The position numbers were made by a program, and so were the translations under genes. From CAJBLF01 sp041675025 (lineage in GTDB: Bacteria; Patescibacteriota; Gracilibacteria; Absconditabacterales; Absconditicoccaceae), in contig JBAYUS010000004.1 in assembly GCA_041675025.1 (NCBI GenBank), positions 27,378 through 91,377 on the forward strand: DNA of 64,000 bases, given 5' to 3'. The notes beneath the pieces are model-generated. The model saw only the letters and a program-made list of their open reading frames with translations. It searched no databases and had not been told where the DNA came from. This document shows positions 63,824 to 64,000 of this stretch, one piece after another (the first letter of the stretch is position 1; each line of letters starts with the position of its first letter).

Positions 63824-63900
63824 TGGTGGGCATGGGAGGACTCGAACCTCCGACCTCGTCCTTATCAGAGACGCGCTCTAACCAGCTGAGCTACATGCCC
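63824..63900 (-). tRNA. tRNA-Ile (anticodon GAT), CCA encoded
   Basis: Acceptor GGGCATG/CATGCCC, anticodon stem CGTCT/GGACG with loop CTGATAA (GAT), T-stem GGAGG/CCTCC, 3' ACCA in the DNA. Only 5 bp separate it from tRNA-Phe. Confidence 0.94.
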
Positions 63901-63922
63901 TTATCTTGCATTATTTATTAAC
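63878..63922. repeat. Direct repeat, copy 1 (tRNA-Ile 5' end and upstream)
   Basis: 45 bp identical to 63956-64000. It covers the D-arm and acceptor 5' half of tRNA-Ile plus 22 bp of upstream sequence. Confidence 0.85.
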
Positions 63923-63925
63923 TGG

Positions 63926-63978
63926 ACTTCCGACCTTCCCGATGTATCGGGACGCCTAACCAGCTGAGCTACATGCCC
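63926..63978 (-). pseudogene. tRNA-Ile-like remnant with a palindrome in place of the anticodon arm
   Basis: The 5' acceptor strand and D-arm equal those of tRNA-Ile. The anticodon arm is replaced by the palindrome TCCCGATGTATCGGGA (63937-63952), and the sequence then returns to AGGTCGGA, as in the real gene, before diverging. There is no T-arm or matching acceptor 3' strand, so it is not functional. Confidence 0.65.
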
Positions 63979-64000
63979 TTATCTTGCATTATTTATTAAC
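63956..64000. repeat. Direct repeat, copy 2, running to the window edge
   Basis: 45 bp identical to 63878-63922, offset by 78 bp. It may continue outside the window. Confidence 0.85.

Noticed and set aside
1..64000. Phage or plasmid origin because of many interrupted ORFs
   Set aside because: The interruptions vanish with TGA=Gly, and housekeeping genes (tuf, ribosomal operon, secY, trmD, uvrC) mark a chromosome; no integrase, capsid or transposase gene is seen.

Overview
The window reads as a chromosome segment of an uncultivated CPR/Patescibacteria bacterium of the Absconditabacteria (SR1)/Gracilibacteria type, very AT-rich. The main clue is the genetic code. Nearly every gene is open only if TGA is read as glycine (translation table 25), and TGA falls on invariant glycines: a kinase G-loop and DFG, the YchF P-loop, the EF-Tu C-terminus, and ribosomal proteins. 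Independently, CGA and CGG fall on near-invariant tryptophans (WGSC in a YgjP-type protease, PVWDA in a CDF transporter, WR in TrmD, VWIR in L16, EWGY in a HARE domain). Arg is carried by AGA, AGG, CGT and CGC. This UGA=Gly plus CGA/CGG=Trp combination is the one reported for Absconditabacterales. All coordinates below use TAA/TAG stops only, so many genes span several standard-code ORFs. Start codons lack Shine-Dalgarno sequences, and promoters are TTGACA/TATAAT-like with 16-17 bp spacers.

Layout. 0-9 kb: a small protein kinase, YgjP-type protease, RlmE, CDF metal transporter, cupredoxin lipoprotein, iron-sulfur flavoprotein and Cys-rich DUF2769-type protein (a metal/redox group), YchF, and a sigma-region-4/HARE-HTH protein. 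9-11 kb: uvrC, cut by an in-frame TAA and carrying two palindromic repeats inside its coding sequence. 11-19 kb: coiled-coil, low-complexity and membrane-associated proteins ending in an L,D-transpeptidase, which suggests a cell-envelope cluster. 19-27 kb: two tandem paralogous secreted proteins, small acidic proteins, a DciA-like protein, a VirB2/TrbC-like pilin, TrmD (also repeat-invaded), a circularly permuted GT4 glycosyltransferase, a Cas4/AddB-like nuclease, RNase J and an O-methyltransferase.

28-50 kb is a surface/secretion locus. It holds one 4,576-residue secreted protein with FG-GAP-like calcium-binding repeats, a secreted helical protein and a second pilin on the plus strand. Facing them is a minus-strand run of one TPR protein and three exported proteins. 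50-64 kb is the minus-strand S10-spc ribosomal operon: tRNAs, a structured candidate RNA, tuf, S10-L3-L4-L23-L2-S19-L22-S3-L16-L29-S17-L14-L24-L5-S14-S8-L6-L18-S5-L15-SecY. L30 is absent, as expected for CPR. S5 and L15 carry matching Lys/Ala/Pro-rich tails. At least five families of short palindromic or inverted repeats are scattered through the window, sometimes nested and sometimes inside genes.
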